From NCBI RefSeq assembly GCF_000828085.3, contig NZ_JXCA02000016.1, positions 522,425-581,606 of the forward strand: a DNA stretch of 59,182 bases, given 5' to 3'. Of the stretch, positions 44,382 to 53,905 are shown in pieces. Under the pieces are notes generated by a model. It was not told the DNA's origin, made no database searches, and was given only the letters and a program-made list of their open reading frames with translations. The position numbers and the translations under genes are program-made. Source of the stretch: Scytonema tolypothrichoides VB-61278. GTDB lineage: Bacteria > Cyanobacteriota > Cyanobacteriia > Cyanobacteriales > Nostocaceae. Numbering within the stretch: position 1 is the first letter of the stretch; each line of letters starts with the position of its first letter.

Positions 44382-45659
44382 ATGCAGACACGTAAGCTCT
44401 TAAACTGGTGGGAAACACTTACACCCCTAGCACGATTCTTGACAATCACTCTGTTCGCTCCACTGCTAGTGCTCAATGGTTGGGCGATTTCAGCAATTTT
44501 TCATTACTTTCACTCGCTAATTGTTATTTTAGTCGGAGCGTCAGTGCTAGCATTTCTGCTAAACTACCCTGTAAGCTGGATGCAGCGTCAAGGTGCTAAG
44601 CGAGAGCAAGTTGCTATTTTAGTCTTTCTACTCGCTTTGTCAGTTTTACTGGCGTTGGGTGTCACCCTTGTCCCGCTTGCTCTGACTCAGGCTCAGCAAC
44701 TGGTGGCGCGTATACCAGAGTTAATAGATTCTGGGCGATCGCAATTGATGATCCTGAACGAGAAAGCAGAAAGTTTCGGTTTACCCATTAACCTTGATGC
44801 TTTGGTCTCACAAATTAACGACCGTGTCAAGGGACAATTGCAGGCGATCGCTGGACAAGTTTTAAATTTGGCTGTTGTTACAGTCACAAGCCTGCTTGAC
44901 TTTATCTTGACAATGGTATTAACTTTTTATCTCCTACAGCATGGGGATGAACTGTGGGAAAGTTTAGTATATTGGCTACCTATTAGATTCCGCGAGGCTT
45001 TTTCAGATACAGTACGCCTCAGCTTTCAAAATTTCTTCATTAGCCAGTTAATTTCAGCCACTTGTATGGCATCAGCCTTGATTCCCATCTTTTTGTGGCT
45101 GAAAGTCCCATTTGGCTTACTATTTGGCTTGACCATTGGTATCATGGCACTTGTCCCATTTGGTGGTTCTGTAGGTATTGCTCTAACGACTTTGATCGTG
45201 ACACTACAAGACTTTTGGATGGGGGCAAGGGTATTGATTGCTGCACTTATTGTCCAGCAAATTCTAGAAAACTTTATTGCTCCGAGAATTTTAGGGAGTT
45301 TTACGGGTTTAAACCCTGTTTGGGTCCTGATTTCAGTTTTGACAGGTGCAAGAATTGGTGGACTTTTGGGTGTGATCGTAGCGGTACCCAGCGCTGTTGT
45401 TATCAAAACAGTTTTAAGCGCCATACGTCCTTACTCTTCATCCAGTGGCAATAATGTAGAAGTACTTCCTCAAGGAAGTTCACAATCTTGCAATACGGAA
45501 AATCATGACACTGGAGGGGGTAGTATCACCCCAGATTCAAAGGCTCATTCTACTGAGGTAGCTGCACCCGTTTCTGTTGAAGCCTCGCCTCCAACTGCTC
45601 AAACAAATCATCCTGCGGCAAATCCTTCTAAGACTGTGGCGCCACAATGGAACCCATAA
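44382..45659 (+). CDS. AI-2E family (UPF0118/PerM-like) transporter
   Basis: The 425-residue protein has the AI-2E transporter layout. Membrane helices begin FLTITLFAPLLVLNGWAISA and LIVILVGASVLAFLLNYPVS. A periplasmic helical stretch follows, then a C-terminal bundle with LPIRFREAFSDTV, the ISQLISATCMASALIPIFLW helix, PFGGSVGIALTTLIV and LVPSAVVIKTVL-type segments. A Ser/Pro/Thr-rich tail of about 75 residues follows. Family members export small molecules or couple to ion gradients. The substrate is unknown. Its last 32 bp overlap the end of the serpin gene on the other strand. Confidence 0.88.
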   Translation: MQTRKLLNWWETLTPLARFLTITLFAPLLVLNGWAISAIFHYFHSLIVILVGASVLAFLLNYPVSWMQRQGAKREQVAILVFLLALSVLLALGVTLVPLALTQAQQLVARIPELIDSGRSQLMILNEKAESFGLPINLDALVSQINDRVKGQLQAIAGQVLNLAVVTVTSLLDFILTMVLTFYLLQHGDELWESLVYWLPIRFREAFSDTVRLSFQNFFISQLISATCMASALIPIFLWLKVPFGLLFGLTIGIMALVPFGGSVGIALTTLIVTLQDFWMGARVLIAALIVQQILENFIAPRILGSFTGLNPVWVLISVLTGARIGGLLGVIVAVPSAVVIKTVLSAIRPYSSSSGNNVEVLPQGSSQSCNTENHDTGGGSITPDSKAHSTEVAAPVSVEASPPTAQTNHPAANPSKTVAPQWNP

Positions 45660-46956
45660 ACAATATGCTTCCTGTCTGATTATCCCGAATCGCACAGAAG
45701 AAGGGACGCTCAACAATCATTCGGAATGGCTCTTTTGCTGGCAATTGAGCTGATAATGGCATCATTACCACAGAAGTAGCAGCAGCAGCTTCTGTACCTT
45801 CCTCATTGACTTCAACAAAAGTTTTATGCTTTACTTCGCTTATTTTTAAATCCTTACCCATAGCTGAAAAATTTGCTTGATTGCTAAAAGCCTCACCCAT
45901 ACCTATGGCTGTCAGAGCATCGTTGAGCGTTATGTCATAGTCCATCTTAAAACGGGGCAAGCGAATAAATCCCTGTTGTTTGCTGAACTGAGTCATCCAA
46001 TTTTCCCAATTCTCTGCATTCAGGTTTTGATAAAAGCTTTCTAGACTAGAGTTTTGTTTAGGCAGGAAAATATAAAAGCTAATCTTACCATCTTTACCAT
46101 AAGGTAAACTGACTGCTTGAAATTGTTGATTTTCATAGTATCTATAGTCACCTGATTGTGACATCATTAGGTGTTGTTTCTGCTGACCGGAGGAGAGATA
46201 GAAAGGATATTCTGCGGTTTGCTGTTTATCAAATTCATTTGTCCAGCTACCTTTAAAATAGATAGCGTTGATGAGAAATAGCATTTGTGAAGGTTCTATT
46301 TTTTCAATTATCTTATTTATCTTTCCACGTGTCTTCTCACTAACCCAATCATTAATAATTGCAGGAGAACTTATATCTGTGAAGTTGAGATTAGCAACCC
46401 TAGCTGTGTAAAAATCTCTATTGCGTTGCAGAAAATCGGGATTGAAACTAATCTCTTTATTTGCCCAAAGCGAATTAGCAATTGTCAGTTGCACCTTAGG
46501 ATCTGGGTTTTCTAATAACTTTTTTAGCACCGCGTTAGAGGAATTAATTTGTTCTAGATTCAACTCCTTAAACTCCAGTGCTTTAGCCATTGCTCGTTTT
46601 GTACTGCCACTAGCGCCATTGTAGGTCATGGCAAGGGCGATCGCTACGCTAGAAGGTGAAATAAAAATGTTCTTGCCACTATCGTTTTTTAAAACTTCGG
46701 AAAACAGTTTCAAGCCAAATTTTGTGTTGGCAGTAATCAGTTTAATATCAGGATATGACATTGATTTGGGTATCGGAGATTCTGAGCGAGGTAAACCCGA
46801 TTCGGCAAAGGCACTCGTGCTACTATTAACTTGAGAGCATCCTATAACACCCATTAAGACAACACTCGCCGCTGCCAAAACGTAACGTCTGCCTAAACGA
46901 ACTGCATAACGTCTTTGTAGGAAATTTTCCCCAGGATTGCTAAATTTTTGCTTCAT
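45628..46956 (-). CDS. Serpin-family protease inhibitor, predicted lipoprotein
   Basis: The ATG at 46956 (MKQKFSNPGENF..) has GGTGG close upstream. A signal with lipobox VLMGVIGC suggests membrane anchoring in the periplasm. The serpin core is complete, about 390 residues: FSEVLKNDSGKNIFISPSSV, LFLINAIYFKGSWTNEFDKQ, MSQSGDYRYYENQ and VKHKTFVEVNEEG. The reactive loop is EEGTEAAAATSVVMMPLSAQ with the inhibitory hinge GTEAAAAT. Aligned on alpha1-antitrypsin, P1-P1' is Leu-Ser. Target proteases would be elastase/chymotrypsin-like. A subtilisin-like protease gene is the next gene on the same strand. Confidence 0.93.
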   Translation of the reverse strand: MKQKFSNPGENFLQRRYAVRLGRRYVLAAASVVLMGVIGCSQVNSSTSAFAESGLPRSESPIPKSMSYPDIKLITANTKFGLKLFSEVLKNDSGKNIFISPSSVAIALAMTYNGASGSTKRAMAKALEFKELNLEQINSSNAVLKKLLENPDPKVQLTIANSLWANKEISFNPDFLQRNRDFYTARVANLNFTDISSPAIINDWVSEKTRGKINKIIEKIEPSQMLFLINAIYFKGSWTNEFDKQQTAEYPFYLSSGQQKQHLMMSQSGDYRYYENQQFQAVSLPYGKDGKISFYIFLPKQNSSLESFYQNLNAENWENWMTQFSKQQGFIRLPRFKMDYDITLNDALTAIGMGEAFSNQANFSAMGKDLKISEVKHKTFVEVNEEGTEAAAATSVVMMPLSAQLPAKEPFRMIVERPFFCAIRDNQTGSILFMGSIVAPQS

Positions 46957-47246
46957 CTTACCACCCATAATAGCTAGAGTCTTTATTTTGACTATCGCAT
47001 CTGGTGTGAGGTGATATCTGACCCGTTACAGTTTTGGCAACAGTGATTGTACAGTTTGAATTTTTTTTAGCTGTGGGTAGTTTGATTTCTGAGTCATAAG
47101 TATTAGTTACTAGATTTTAGATTTCATCACTGTTTGTGGCGGTGGATGAATTACCGTTCCTAGCCCCTGATGCGATATAGCTTTCTCATCCACATCCAAA
47201 TCAGTTGATTCGCCGCTTTCTGTGCTGTACCTAGCTAGGCAATTTC

Positions 47247-48839
47247 CTACCTCACGGGTACACTCCACCAAGCTAAAGCGTAAGCTTGAGTTGCTTCATT
47301 AACTTTCTTGCGAAATTGAACACGGATTTTGTAGTTACCTGTTGCAGGAACAGGGCAGAAAATATGTTCGACACTGTCAACTTCACTAATTGAGGAACAG
47401 ACAGCCTCAGCATTTGCATTTTTGTCATCGGCTTTGACTAGATAAAGGTCGAGGTTATTTAAGCCGCGATTGCGAAAATCTTCCCCTGCGTCAAACTGAC
47501 CGTTTTTATTCCTGTCGTTTAGCTCTACTAACCTATCCCAAGTTAAGGTGATAGAAACAAAACTCCCCTGCTTTAAGGGTTTTGCTAACTCATATTCTAC
47601 AGATGCTTCTGTATTGACTGTGCGATAGTCCCAACCAAGAGCTGGTACAGTTTGGGTTGGATTCCATTCACCTGCGCTAAATTGTTGATAGGCGCGAAAA
47701 ACATTCAAATGACCAGTTCCCATTTGGGAATCTAAAGGAATTTTTGGGTCATTATATGCATCAGAAGCCAACCAGTCTTTATTTTGTTTATCAATGAGCG
47801 TCCGCGTCATTCCTAAGCGCAAACCGTCGCCATTATCTTGAATTTTCTCAGCTGAATTGAGCAGTACTGCTTTCATCACTTCATGTCTGCGAGAATCTAT
47901 GCTCCAGTTAGGTTGCTTTGTTCGCAGTTGTTTATCACCAAACTCCTGCAATAGAGCGACTGTAGCAGTTACTTGAGGCGCTGCAAAGCTTGTCCCTGTG
48001 ACTTTATTCTTCTTCCCATCTGGATTTCGCAAGGGAATGTTATTCCCGGGAGCAACTATACCAATAGCACGACGCGGACCAAGATTAATCTCTTTTCCTG
48101 CAAGGCGCATCGCTAGTCCTTCACTAACAGCCGCCAAATTAGAAACATCAACTTTATTAAAAATCCCTCCTCGACGGGATGAAAAAGCTACGTTCACTCC
48201 GTTATAATTATCTGTAGGTATAGGAATACCGCCTTTTCCCTGATTACCTGCAATGATGTACAAAGAATTGTGAACGCGACTAGACCAGTCAATACATAAA
48301 GTTAGTAAAGCATTGCCATCTAAAACAGCCTCTGGTCGTGGGTCACGGTTTAAAGGTTCGCCAAAGCTAAAGTTAATTGCGCGGACATCTCCCCCATTTT
48401 GTAGTGCTATGTGCTGTGCAGACAAGCACTCTTGTGGTTGACCTAAGCTTTTTCCATAACCCACAGCAGATGAGTACAATCGCGCTCCTGGGGCGACTCC
48501 AGGAAAACCTTTATCTGTACTGACCATCATACTAGCGACATTGTAGGCGTGGGGGTCAACACCGCTATTAGATTTAGCAAGTTCATTGCGTAGGAACGCT
48601 CCTGCTATGGTTACGGAGCGATTTTTAGAGACGGCTTTATCTAACCCAAACCTACCCGGACGCCCAATCTCTACCTGACCAATAGCAATCTTGCGACCGA
48701 TTAAATTATATGGGAGTTGGTGTAGTCTTAAAGCATCAATACCATTAGTGCCAAAAGGAGATTCCACAGCAGCAAGTACCGGCGCACTCAAGCAGCAAGC
48801 ACCTAATCCCCAAATTATCCAACTTTGTTTGTTCGCCAT
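47247..48839 (-). CDS. Secreted S8 (subtilisin-like) family protein with Glu at the catalytic Asp position
   Basis: The 530-residue protein has a signal peptide (WIIWGLGACCLSAPVLAA). The S8 domain spans about residues 45-400. His98 (DPHAYNVASMM), oxyanion Asn199 (IIAGNQGKGG) and Ser284 (TGTSFAAPQVT) are present. The usual D-(S/T)-G segment is replaced by IAIGQVEIGRPG, so Glu57 occupies the Asp position. The C-terminal ~110 residues include a DRNKNGQFDAGED calcium-type loop and a beta domain (NLDLYLVKAD, GNYKIRVQFRK) like pre-peptidase domains. It precedes the serpin gene on the same strand. Confidence 0.88.
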   Translation of the reverse strand: MANKQSWIIWGLGACCLSAPVLAAVESPFGTNGIDALRLHQLPYNLIGRKIAIGQVEIGRPGRFGLDKAVSKNRSVTIAGAFLRNELAKSNSGVDPHAYNVASMMVSTDKGFPGVAPGARLYSSAVGYGKSLGQPQECLSAQHIALQNGGDVRAINFSFGEPLNRDPRPEAVLDGNALLTLCIDWSSRVHNSLYIIAGNQGKGGIPIPTDNYNGVNVAFSSRRGGIFNKVDVSNLAAVSEGLAMRLAGKEINLGPRRAIGIVAPGNNIPLRNPDGKKNKVTGTSFAAPQVTATVALLQEFGDKQLRTKQPNWSIDSRRHEVMKAVLLNSAEKIQDNGDGLRLGMTRTLIDKQNKDWLASDAYNDPKIPLDSQMGTGHLNVFRAYQQFSAGEWNPTQTVPALGWDYRTVNTEASVEYELAKPLKQGSFVSITLTWDRLVELNDRNKNGQFDAGEDFRNRGLNNLDLYLVKADDKNANAEAVCSSISEVDSVEHIFCPVPATGNYKIRVQFRKKVNEATQAYALAWWSVPVR

Positions 48840-49000
48840 AGTCAGTTAGAAATCATGAGTTGTTATTTGTTTGTTGTCAGAAAGCACTATTAACGACGAA
48901 TTAATCCTCACGAATGAAAAAGTGGGGATCAGATAGATGAGCGGTTGCTCAAGTTTTGTTACAATGCTGACAGACGAGGACGCTTTAAAACCCACTAGCC

Positions 49001-49708
49001 ATGACCCAAACACAATCTAAAAAGCCCATTGTAATAGCTCCATCTATCCTATCAGCAGATTTTAGTCGTTTAGGAGACGAAATACGTGCTGTAGATCAGG
49101 CTGGCGCAGATTGGATTCATGTCGATGTAATGGACGGTCGCTTTGTACCTAATATTACGATAGGTCCTCTGATTGTGGAGGCGATTCGCCCAGTGACACA
49201 AAAGCCTCTGGATGTCCACTTGATGATTGTAGAGCCAGAGAAGTATGTAGAAGATTTTGCTAAGGCAGGGGCAGATCACATCTATGTTCATGCTGAACAT
49301 AATGCTTCTCCTCACTTACACCGCACGTTGGGACAAATCAAAGAAGCTGGTGCAAAAGCAGGAGTGGTTCTTAACCCCGGTAGCCCTTTGGAACTGATTG
49401 AGTATGTTATAGAACTATGTGACTTGGTGTTGATTATGAGCGTCAACCCCGGTTTTGGTGGTCAAAGCTTTATTCCTGAAGTTGTGCCAAAAATCCGCAA
49501 ACTGCGTCAAATGTGCGACGAACGTGGTCTTGATCCTTGGATTGAAGTGGATGGAGGATTGAAAGCAAATAATACCTGGCAAGTTTTGGAAGCTGGGGCT
49601 AATGCGATCGTCGCTGGTTCAGCCGTATTTAAGGCTAAGGATTATGCTGAGGCTATAGAGGGTATTCGCAACAGCAAGCGTCCTACTCCACAACTAGCAA
49701 CAGCATAA
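49001..49708 (+). CDS. rpe: Ribulose-phosphate 3-epimerase
   Basis: The 235-residue (beta/alpha)8 enzyme interconverts ribulose-5-phosphate and xylulose-5-phosphate in the Calvin-Benson and pentose phosphate cycles. Metal and catalytic residues are in [60 protein letters not shown] and [12 protein letters not shown]. The length is standard. Dispersed repeats follow directly after the stop codon. Confidence 0.98.
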   Translation: MTQTQSKKPIVIAPSILSADFSRLGDEIRAVDQAGADWIHVDVMDGRFVPNITIGPLIVEAIRPVTQKPLDVHLMIVEPEKYVEDFAKAGADHIYVHAEHNASPHLHRTLGQIKEAGAKAGVVLNPGSPLELIEYVIELCDLVLIMSVNPGFGGQSFIPEVVPKIRKLRQMCDERGLDPWIEVDGGLKANNTWQVLEAGANAIVAGSAVFKAKDYAEAIEGIRNSKRPTPQLATA

Positions 49709-49945
49709 CTCTCGTTCCCTGGCTGAGCCAGGGAATGCATAATTATTTCTCGTTTCTTTTTTCTCGTTCCCAGCCTCAGGCTGGGAATGCATAACTTGAG
49801 GCTCTGCCTCAATATAATCATTATAATCATTGGGAGGCAGAGCTTCCCTTTAGGCATTCCCATGCAGAGCATAGGAACCAGAGGGTAATCATTGGGAGGC
49901 AGAGCCTCCTTTTAGGCATTCCTATGCAGAGCATAGGAACGAGAT
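49709..49945. repeat. Cluster of dispersed palindromic repeats
   Basis: Palindromes TTCCCTGGCTGAGCCAGGGAA and TTCCCAGCCTCAGGCTGGGAA are followed by two direct copies, about 60 bp apart, of a unit. The unit contains CATTGGGAGGCAGAGCYTCC, TTTAGGCATTCCYATGCAGA and GCATAGGAAC. They are arranged head to tail between 49827 and 49945. No gene is present. This looks like a REP-type repeat family, possibly stabilising the rpe transcript end. Confidence 0.8.
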
Positions 49946-49956
49946 CTTGTGTTATA

Positions 49957-50673
49957 TCAATTTCTTGCCCAACGCGTTCCCTTCCAAATACTGATAAACA
50001 AAGTTCCTCCAACCACAGCACCAAGATTCCATTTTGCAGAAGTCTTAATCAAGCTTAACCCTCGAAGAGACTGAGTTGCTTCTGCTTGAGTTTTTATATT
50101 TTTCTTAGCTTTTGACACTTCTGTCAAAAGTTGATTTTTTAATTCTTGAGGATTTTTGCCATCTAATGAACGACCTTGAATCTTGAAAAACTTATCTATT
50201 TGATCAGGTGTAACTTGACTCAGTTGCTTTTCCAACTCTTCAGCACGAGAAACTTGTTGAGTAGATACAGCTTTAATTTGAGCAGCATTTTGAGTGTTTA
50301 ACCGAATGGTACTAGCAAGTCCTAAAGGTATCAGTAGAAAAAATAATATTCCAAATAATAAAGTTAACCAAGATAAAAACTTTAAAAGAGGAATCTCCAA
50401 TTTCGTTCGCGAATGTAGCTCTCCAAAAAATACTAATACTAGCCCAATTAAAGGCACTGGTACTTTTTCAACTAACATCCCCATTGTTTGAAATTCCCAA
50501 ACAGGATTCATAAAGTTGGGCGGGATAAACATCTCAATGATGTCGAACAATGCCAATAATAATAAACCATAGCCCAGCACTCTAAGGATTGTCATCGAGC
50601 CTTGCTGACTGAAGGCAAAGTCTTGTAGTTCTTGAACAACAGGAAGAAATTTTTCGTTATTTGATTTGGTCAT
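49957..50673 (-). CDS. HpsJ-family membrane protein
   Basis: The ATG at 50673 (MTKSNNEKFLPVVQELQDFA..) is used; an upstream extension is not conserved-looking. The 238-residue protein has four hydrophobic segments, among them ILRVLGYGLLLLALFDIIEM, PLIGLVLVFFGELHSR and LTLLFGILFFLLIPLGLAST. A coiled-coil stretch (VSRAEELEKQLSQVTPDQID) and a last membrane helix follow. HpsJ is linked to hormogonium polysaccharide production in filamentous cyanobacteria, and members often sit beside cyanoexosortase genes, as here. Confidence 0.8.
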   Translation of the reverse strand: MTKSNNEKFLPVVQELQDFAFSQQGSMTILRVLGYGLLLLALFDIIEMFIPPNFMNPVWEFQTMGMLVEKVPVPLIGLVLVFFGELHSRTKLEIPLLKFLSWLTLLFGILFFLLIPLGLASTIRLNTQNAAQIKAVSTQQVSRAEELEKQLSQVTPDQIDKFFKIQGRSLDGKNPQELKNQLLTEVSKAKKNIKTQAEATQSLRGLSLIKTSAKWNLGAVVGGTLFISIWKGTRWARN

Positions 50674-50711
50674 TTTGCGAACCGAGTAAAATAGAAGTAA
50701 GAGATGATATT

Positions 50712-51362
50712 TTAGGACTTGGGAAAGCGTGGTTGCCACCACTGATACCAAGAAAACCAAGCATTTTCTAAAACTTGGTAAGCTGCTTCTGGTGAATAAT
50801 TGTTTAAGGGAATTGATAAATGCGTCCAAAGACAACGGTTGTCTTGAAGTTGTTCCTGACTAAGTATCCAGGACAATAGACGTTGAGGCTGGATTGCGTG
50901 AATATGTAGATTTTGATGAAATTGTTCATTAGTAAACGTACTGCCGCCTTGAGGATTGATACACGCACTCAAGTAAGCTCGTTGCTTTTCTACTCCCACA
51001 CCATAGTAGCCGATTCCCTGTTGCTGACGTACAACAGCAGAGGAAGAGATAAAACTAAAATCTCGCAGAAACCTAACAACATCTCCATCCTTCAAATAAC
51101 GCATTTCGATATCTAAAACCAAATTCTTGTTTAGGTATTGATAATGCTTTTGAGCTATGACTTGGTAAATCTTTTTTGTTGGCTGTGGTAGTGGACGACT
51201 TATGCTGAATTGCCATTGTGGTAAAGGAACCTCTTGAGGAAATGTAAACGCAGTCGCTGTCTTAGGGTTTTTTGTGGGAAGAAACACTATACTTCCTAAA
51301 ACAAACAGGACGCCACTCAGAGTAAAAGCCAAAAGTGGTATGCGCAATTGTTTCCAAATCAT
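50712..51362 (-). CDS. Cyanoexosortase A system-associated protein
   Basis: The protein of about 216 residues has one N-terminal membrane helix (LLAFTLSGVLFVLGSIVFLP). A soluble periplasmic domain follows: QEVPLPQWQFSISRPLPQPT, YQYLNKNLVLDIEMRYLKDG and VGVEKQRAYLSACINPQGGS. It ends with a hydrophobic aromatic segment. This is the partner protein regularly encoded right after cyanoexosortase A. The gene overlaps or nearly abuts the exosortase gene (13-bp gap), indicating one operon. Its exact role in sorting is unknown. Confidence 0.85.
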   Translation of the reverse strand: MIWKQLRIPLLAFTLSGVLFVLGSIVFLPTKNPKTATAFTFPQEVPLPQWQFSISRPLPQPTKKIYQVIAQKHYQYLNKNLVLDIEMRYLKDGDVVRFLRDFSFISSSAVVRQQQGIGYYGVGVEKQRAYLSACINPQGGSTFTNEQFHQNLHIHAIQPQRLLSWILSQEQLQDNRCLWTHLSIPLNNYSPEAAYQVLENAWFSWYQWWQPRFPKS

Positions 51363-51375
51363 CGTTTCCAAATCA

Positions 51376-52239
51376 TTATTTTGATGACTCCGTGGCGTCT
51401 TTATTTCTTAATTCAGACCTTCCAAGGGTAAACCAGCAAAATAATCCAAAAAGTAACACAGCAGTTAGTGCAAATATTAGGGAACCATCCCCTTCATGCC
51501 AATAATCAAACGCTTGCTTATGTCCTTGTGTTACCAAGACAGCCATCAGAGCAACTCGTATCCCATTAACAATAAACCCCAAAGTGACAGCTATTATTGG
51601 CACAATAATTTTTTGGTTTCCCTTATGAGGAAACATTAACAGAAAAAGTAGAGCTAAGCTCAGCATTTCAAAGATAAGTTTTAGCCCTGAGCAGCCAGGG
51701 TTAACTTCTACGGTTCCAGTAGGAAGACGAATTATAACCCCATTTCGAGCAACTTCAAAACCTGTATACCAAAGAATCAAAGAAGCACATTTAGCAGTCC
51801 AGAGGGATATATTAATGAGTGAGAAGGGTAATACTTTGGGTAGACTGATAGAAGACAGGACAAGTAATTCACCCCTATATTGCTTCAAGCCTTTAAAACC
51901 AGACGCCAGCAGCGCTAACCCAAGAGCAAAAATCGCTGGTGAAATATATAATAAGAAGCTACTAAGACTTGTTAGAGATATAGTCTTGATAAGTAAGAGC
52001 GCAATCAGTGATAAACCAAAAAAGCTGGAGAAAATATCGCTTTCTAGATTTAAACTGCGACGCTTTTCCCAAATAAGAGAAGATATCGCTGCCCAAAAAA
52101 GAAAACTTATGGCCAAAAGGCCAGGATTGTCTACCTTCCAAGTGAGAGTCAAATGAATGGCAATGAAACTTGCTCCTATGGCTAATAGCCAGAAGTGGGG
52201 GTATTTGAGTTGTGAGACTGTGAGGTGGGAAACTTTCAT
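51376..52239 (-). CDS. Cyanoexosortase A
   Basis: The 287-residue membrane protein has about eight helices and the exosortase catalytic residues: Cys183 in VEVNPGCSGLKLI, Arg228 in FIVNGIRVALMAV and His248 in FDYWHEGDGSLIF. Exosortases cleave the PEP-CTERM tail of secreted proteins and are thought to transfer them to the cell surface. Next to it are the associated protein (downstream), HpsJ, and a PEP-CTERM substrate gene 90 bp upstream. The four genes therefore form a self-contained sorting locus. Confidence 0.9.
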   Translation of the reverse strand: MKVSHLTVSQLKYPHFWLLAIGASFIAIHLTLTWKVDNPGLLAISFLFWAAISSLIWEKRRSLNLESDIFSSFFGLSLIALLLIKTISLTSLSSFLLYISPAIFALGLALLASGFKGLKQYRGELLVLSSISLPKVLPFSLINISLWTAKCASLILWYTGFEVARNGVIIRLPTGTVEVNPGCSGLKLIFEMLSLALLFLLMFPHKGNQKIIVPIIAVTLGFIVNGIRVALMAVLVTQGHKQAFDYWHEGDGSLIFALTAVLLFGLFCWFTLGRSELRNKDATESSK

Positions 52240-52328
52240 GTCATGTTGAATATAGCTATTAGCCAGGAGTAATAAACCCCTGGCAAGTGATGAGGTGGGC
52301 GTAAGAAATAGATTTTATTTAAGTATTC

Positions 52329-53438
52329 CTACACTTTTGCAGTCTCTTTTTGTTGCTGCTTGTTGTATTTGCGACGGAGAGCAACACCAAAACTACCTGC
52401 TGCTAGTGAACCTAATATGGTAAGAGGTTCAGGAACAGGCTCACTGGGAGGCTCACCGACTCCAGAAAAACCAAAAATAAAGGTGTTTGGTCTTCCAGTG
52501 CTTGCACCATCTGCCACGCTCGCCTGTCCTAAGGAATAAACTTTATCGGCACCAACAGCAGCTAGTGCAGCCAATGCTTGCGCTTCGTCGGAAGCAGCAC
52601 CGTAGAAGATATTAAATGTGCGGCTGGCTCCGGCTGCTAGCGCACCGAACCCAAAATCGAATAAAGCACCATGATCACGCGGACCAGAGTCAGCAAATTC
52701 TCCAGTAGATCCCAAATTGCTTGGTCCACTCAGCGGGTTTGCGTTGGCAAAACCATCGTCGCTGGTAAACAGTACGTTTGATGCACCACTTGTTTTAACT
52801 GTTGAATATTCGTTAAAAGTAGTCGGCGGAATATCCCAATCCATCACGCGGCGGTAGCGCAAATCTCCAATAAGCTCCTTACCAATGTTTTCAATGGTAA
52901 CTACAGCCTTATATAAATTGGGCGTTTCCGCTGCTGGGGCATAGTCATGAGTGACTTTGAAAGTACTCCCAACATTGACTACGGAAGTAGCTTTAATTCC
53001 ATCAGAGATGAAAGACAATACACTTAGATTACTACTAACTCCTCCGTTATCACGGCTGGCAAAACCTGTAATTCCCCTACTTGCATCTGCCACACCCCAA
53101 CCCTCACAATCGCAGCCTGGAGAAATTCCATCATTATTTGTTGGTAAAAATTTTATACCAACTTGAGTCGGACCATCTATGATGTGACCTTCTCTATTGA
53201 CACCTAGCTGAATAGTACCATTGCCAACAACTGCAGCATTTGCACCAGTTACTAGTCCTAAACTTAAGGATGTACTAGTGCCCATAAATATAAGTGTTCT
53301 CAGAGTAGTTTTGCGTATGCCCAGTCTAGATCTACCTTGATTAACACCTGTCTGTTTCATGCCAAGTGTTCCGAAAGCAAGATATTTTGCTTTGGAACAA
53401 GCTTTACGTAACTTCTTTCTAACCTTAAATCTCGTCAT
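52329..53438 (-). CDS. PEP-CTERM surface protein, substrate of the cyanoexosortase
   Basis: The start at ATG 53438 (MTRFKVRKKLRKAC..) has AGGAG upstream. The roughly 369-residue protein has an N-terminal signal-like segment (TLIFMGTSTSLSLGLVTGAN). A beta-rich region of about 270 residues contains EGHIIDGPTQVGIKFLPTND, VANIG-type strands and SLGQASVADGASTG. The C-terminal PEP-CTERM tail has VPEPLTILGSLAAGSFGVAL followed by RRKYNK. It is the presumed surface cargo of the neighbouring exosortase. No known enzyme domain is seen in the middle. Confidence 0.88.
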   Translation of the reverse strand: MTRFKVRKKLRKACSKAKYLAFGTLGMKQTGVNQGRSRLGIRKTTLRTLIFMGTSTSLSLGLVTGANAAVVGNGTIQLGVNREGHIIDGPTQVGIKFLPTNNDGISPGCDCEGWGVADASRGITGFASRDNGGVSSNLSVLSFISDGIKATSVVNVGSTFKVTHDYAPAAETPNLYKAVVTIENIGKELIGDLRYRRVMDWDIPPTTFNEYSTVKTSGASNVLFTSDDGFANANPLSGPSNLGSTGEFADSGPRDHGALFDFGFGALAAGASRTFNIFYGAASDEAQALAALAAVGADKVYSLGQASVADGASTGRPNTFIFGFSGVGEPPSEPVPEPLTILGSLAAGSFGVALRRKYNKQQQKETAKV

Positions 53439-53847
53439 GGAACTCACTCCTAAATACAGGTAAAAGTTGATGGTAGATTTACCCTGGAGTGAGATTCGCA
53501 AGTACCTCAAAATAGTTGCACTGGAAAGGGCTGCGACGGGTTAGGGTTAACCTGTCGCACACCTGATTACAAAACATCTATCAAACGTTGATCGCAAGTT
53601 CTACACTTGTCTCTATTTCTGAGGTACTAACGGTGTTTTCAGTAATGATTCTGAAATAGTACAGTAATGAGTGTCACTGTTTAAGTAAGCAAAATCAACT
53701 ATTTCTAGTTGTCTTAACACAAATTTTAAAGTGAATGTTGTTATTACGTAAACATTACATAGCATGAATAGTGAGCTTATATCAAGCTTCCAGATGATTC
53801 ATCACCGAAATTACTATATAAAAATTTAGTAAATTTATGACTATTAA
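53439..53847. other. Intergenic region, promoter side of the PEP-CTERM gene
   Basis: About 400 bp, A+T-rich. It contains the leader of the PEP-CTERM gene and no coding frame. The only clear structure is the terminator just to its right (53848-53877). Confidence 0.45.
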
Positions 53848-53877
53848 ATAAAAAAGATGGGCATTGTTGCCCATCTT
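53848..53877 (-). terminator. Rho-independent terminator of the 53906-54430 gene
   Basis: On the minus strand a perfect 10-bp stem AAGATGGGCA/TGCCCATCTT with a 4-nt loop is followed by a run of six T. It lies 29 bp after the stop codon of the gene transcribed toward it. Confidence 0.85.
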
Positions 53878-53905
53878 ATAAACTCAAGAACCCAACACTC
53901 AACTG

